Source: Roseiarcus sp963751165 (GTDB taxonomy: Bacteria > Pseudomonadota > Alphaproteobacteria > Rhizobiales > Beijerinckiaceae). Taken from it: a stretch of DNA of 64,000 nt. The notes below the pieces were generated by a model. The model saw only the letters and a list, made by a program, of their open reading frames with translations, made no database searches and was not told the origin of the DNA. Of this stretch, positions 62,925 through 64,000 are shown piece by piece (within the stretch, counting starts at the first letter, position 1; every line of letters begins with the position of its first letter). The DNA is taken from the NCBI GenBank assembly GCA_963751165.1, contig CAVVTP010000006.1, positions 62,001-126,000 on the forward strand, written 5' to 3'. Position numbers and translations under genes: made by a program.

Positions 62925-64000
62925 ATGGCGCCGAACGTGTCGATCCGCGCACGACTGATCTTTCTTTCGATCCTGCTGCTCGCGATCCTCGCGGTCTCTT
63001 CCGCGCTTCTGGTCCGGGAACTGGCGCGCAACTCGCGAAGCCTCGCCGAAGAAGCGCAGCTTGTCTCCGTCGTCCGGAACGTGAATTCGGCCAGCAAGCA
63101 TTTCGGCGATTTGAAGTACTGGGTGATCAACTCGGCCGTGTCGCAGCTCGCGCGGTCGCAACAGGCCGCCGCAGCCGCCAAGGAGCGACTCGATTCCGAT
63201 CTGAAGGCGATTTCCGCAATCGATCCAGCGCTTGTCGCCTCCATCGGAGGCGAAGTCGACGTGATGGCCGAATTGGCTCGTCAGGCGGGCGTAGCCTATT
63301 CGAGCGACGACAGCGCCGCCGGCAACGCCCTTCTGGAACAGGCCAAGAGTCACATTCAGAATATCGACGCAAAGATCGACAGGATCGTCGACCGCGTCGA
63401 GCAGCAGTCCGTGGCGCTGCGCAACGCGTCGACCAGCCAGGCGCAGCTCGCGGTCAAACTCGCGATCATCGGAGGGATCGGCGCGCTGGCGCTGGCGTTC
63501 ATCTTCACGGCGCTGACGGTGCGCTCGATCACCGTCCCCCTGAAACAATTGGACCGGAGCATAGCGGCGATCACGCACGGCAAACTCGACGTCCGGTTGC
63601 CGCCGGCGGGGGGCGACGAGATCGGGGCGATGACGACAACGCTTGGCATGCTTCGCGACAGCCTGATCGAGCGCGATCGCCTCGAACGCGAGCGCGAACG
63701 CGCCGAATCCGAGATCCGCGCCGCGCGCGACACAGCCGAGGCGGCGCTGCACGACCTGAAGGCGGCCCAGGCCAGTCTGATCCAGGCGGAAAAGATGGCG
63801 TCGCTTGGCCAGCTGACGGCCGGGATCGCGCACGAGATCAAGAACCCGCTCAACTTCGTCAACAATTTCGCCGGTCTTTCGGTCGAACTGCTCGACGAAC
63901 TGAAGGAGGAGGCCGGGTCGGCGCTGGCTAAGCTCGGGGAGGAGAAGCGCGCCGTCGTGGATGAAATCTTCGGCACCCTGACGAGCAACCTCGGGCGGAT
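62925..64000 (+). CDS. Sensor histidine kinase (3' truncated by window)
   Basis: The frame is open to the end of the window (358 codons seen). The N-terminus has a membrane helix (ARLIFLSILLLAILAVSSALL). A periplasmic helical domain of about 150 residues and a second helix near 180-200 follow. A HAMP domain (RSITVPLKQLDRSIAAITHG) leads to a coiled coil rich in Glu/Arg, then the HisKA box LGQLTAGIAHEIKNPLNFVNN with the phosphorylated His at about 303. The ATPase domain lies beyond the window. Its response regulator is not visible, so the signal is unknown. Confidence 0.88.
   Translation, partial: MAPNVSIRARLIFLSILLLAILAVSSALLVRELARNSRSLAEEAQLVSVVRNVNSASKHFGDLKYWVINSAVSQLARSQQAAAAAKERLDSDLKAISAIDPALVASIGGEVDVMAELARQAGVAYSSDDSAAGNALLEQAKSHIQNIDAKIDRIVDRVEQQSVALRNASTSQAQLAVKLAIIGGIGALALAFIFTALTVRSITVPLKQLDRSIAAITHGKLDVRLPPAGGDEIGAMTTTLGMLRDSLIERDRLERERERAESEIRAARDTAEAALHDLKAAQASLIQAEKMASLGQLTAGIAHEIKNPLNFVNNFAGLSVELLDELKEEAGSALAKLGEEKRAVVDEIFGTLTSNLGR

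Overview
The window is high-GC chromosomal DNA of an alphaproteobacterium, most likely of the order Hyphomicrobiales (Rhizobiales). The evidence is the sequence style of GreA, UvrB, RpsD and MutL, a DUF2778 (Tlde1-type) protein typical of that order, and a GTTC-N7-GTTC LexA box. Genes are dense on both strands and mostly catabolic or transport functions, with a few housekeeping genes (rpsD, uvrB, mutL, greA, prfC) between them. No rRNA, tRNA or CRISPR array was seen.

Layout. 1-4778: the end of a LysR regulator, a dispersed repeat, a Tat-exported amidohydrolase and a DctPQM TRAP transporter. 5120-15015: a purine-catabolism locus (NCS2 permease, guanine deaminase, XdhC, XdhB, XdhA, LysR regulator, AzgA-type purine permease). 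15235-24346: a CarS-like membrane protein, a metallophosphoesterase, GreA, an IlvD/Edd dehydratase with an aldehyde dehydrogenase (a sugar-acid route), a DUF2778 protein and peptide release factor 3. 24536-30042: aldehyde dehydrogenase, GcvA-type regulator, pyrrolysine-free MttB-family methyltransferase and MFS exporter. 30204-36233: rpsD, a second repeat copy, an EamA permease, hicAB with a 34-bp palindrome, a DUF262 remnant, uvrB and a dead msrA. 36361-39930: cupin, secreted protein, nitroreductase, enoyl-CoA hydratase and metallo-beta-lactamase-fold protein. 39980-54149: an aromatic-acid degradation region made of an acyl-CoA dehydrogenase, TetR, thiolase, two MaoC proteins and an SDR, followed by boxA, boxC, a GNAT, boxR, an IS3-family element, benzoate-CoA ligase and a Nudix hydrolase. 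54274-64000: a PQQ-repeat dehydrogenase, small secreted proteins, a lone ureG, an SOS-type promoter, an I42 protease inhibitor, mutL, cytochrome b, a CHRD protein and the start of a sensor kinase.

How the genes work together. Benzoate would be activated by the ligase, epoxidised by BoxAB and ring-opened by BoxC under BoxR control. The oxygenase subunit BoxB is absent here: boxC abuts boxA across a pair of REP-like hairpins. The adjoining acyl-CoA dehydrogenase, MaoC, SDR and thiolase set could carry acyl-CoA products through beta-oxidation. The purine genes would deaminate guanine to xanthine and oxidise it to urate.

Caution on sequence quality. At least ten unrelated genes carry single-base frameshifts, and nine of the ten indels are +1 insertions. 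That pattern suggests base-calling or assembly errors rather than mass gene decay. Three disruptions look genuine: msrA (5' truncation plus an in-frame TAG), the DUF262 fragment, and the boxB gap.
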